Below, piece after piece: positions 63,958 to 64,000 of a stretch of 64,000 bases of DNA (position 1 is the first letter of the stretch; each line of letters opens with the position of its first letter). The stretch comes from Streptomyces roseifaciens. GTDB taxonomy: Bacteria > Actinomycetota > Actinomycetes > Streptomycetales > Streptomycetaceae. Location: the NCBI RefSeq assembly GCF_001445655.1, contig NZ_LNBE01000005.1:72917-136916 (forward strand). The letters run 5' to 3'. Both the position numbers and the translations under genes were made by a program. The notes beneath the pieces were generated by a model. The model was not told the origin of the DNA and searched no databases. It was given only the letters and a program-made list of their open reading frames with translations.

Positions 63958-64000
63958 ATGACGGTTCCGAGACAGCCACTCGAGCCGCACCGGCGGCAAT
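63958..64000 (+). CDS. Start of a gene cut by the window edge
   Basis: An ATG at 63958 with CGGAG just upstream follows the promoter at 63908-63936 by 21 bases. Only 14 codons (MTVPRQPLEPHRRQ) are visible, so the product cannot be named. Confidence 0.45.
   Translation, partial: MTVPRQPLEPHRRQ

Overview
This window is a piece of a Streptomyces chromosome. The DNA is very GC-rich, codons have G/C-rich third positions, GTG starts are common, and the window carries the developmental regulator whiH directly upstream of the principal sigma factor gene hrdB, the streptomycete topoisomerase IV genes (parE, parC), an AtrA-type TetR regulator and many sporulation-type signalling proteins. No rRNA, tRNA, CRISPR array or insertion sequence was found.

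Layout. (1) 1-8.8 kb: end of RNase HII, two unknown proteins, a RecQ-type helicase fused to a phosphoribosyltransferase-like tail, a DUF4192 protein, a glycogen-debranching-like protein and an NrtR-like Nudix regulator. (2) 9-18 kb: a one-piece ABC transporter, whiH, hrdB, a secreted trypsin-like protease, a DUF7455 zinc protein and parE. (3) 18.2-26.8 kb: a broken two-component system, a DUF485/solute-sodium symporter pair, a CitA/CitB-type two-component system, and a NitT/TauT-type ABC importer. (4) 26.8-39.9 kb: an iron-box-controlled ferredoxin-like protein, two divergent citrate synthase-family genes (one with an N-terminal DNA-binding domain), a CobW GTPase, parC, a pair of M16 peptidases, an M23 peptidase under a c-di-AMP (ydaO) riboswitch, an aldo/keto reductase and a small membrane-type protein. 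(5) 40.1-46.3 kb: an accessory island of lower GC (about 52-58% in two lines counted by hand, against about 72% in a core line), with two XRE/DUF5753 regulators, DUF397, DUF6879, an anti-sigma-like ATPase, a winged-helix/zinc protein and an SRA-HNH enzyme that should cut modified DNA. (6) 46.3-64 kb: PrsW-type protease, trmB, L-2-hydroxyglutarate oxidase, a TPR regulator, a degenerate asparagine-synthetase-like protein, a membrane-spanning ECF sigma factor with sugar-binding tail, AtrA-like TetR, type II NADH dehydrogenase, a SpoIIE-type phosphatase/kinase, and a MarR/MFS divergent pair.

From memory of S. coelicolor A3(2), regions 1-4 correspond to the SCO581x-SCO584x neighbourhood and region 6 to SCO411x-SCO412x, which are far apart in that genome. 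The island therefore appears to sit on a rearrangement junction.

The most interesting items are the SRA-HNH restriction gene beside a Scr1/DUF397/ATPase module at that junction, the sigma-ZAS-membrane-NPCBM fusion, the RecQ-phosphoribosyltransferase fusion, the HTH-citrate synthase facing a second citrate synthase over a shared palindromic promoter, the c-di-AMP riboswitch, three promoter regions that carry DnaA-box-like sequences, and mutually exclusive hairpins between whiH and hrdB. Function assignments come from reading motifs by eye; no search was run.
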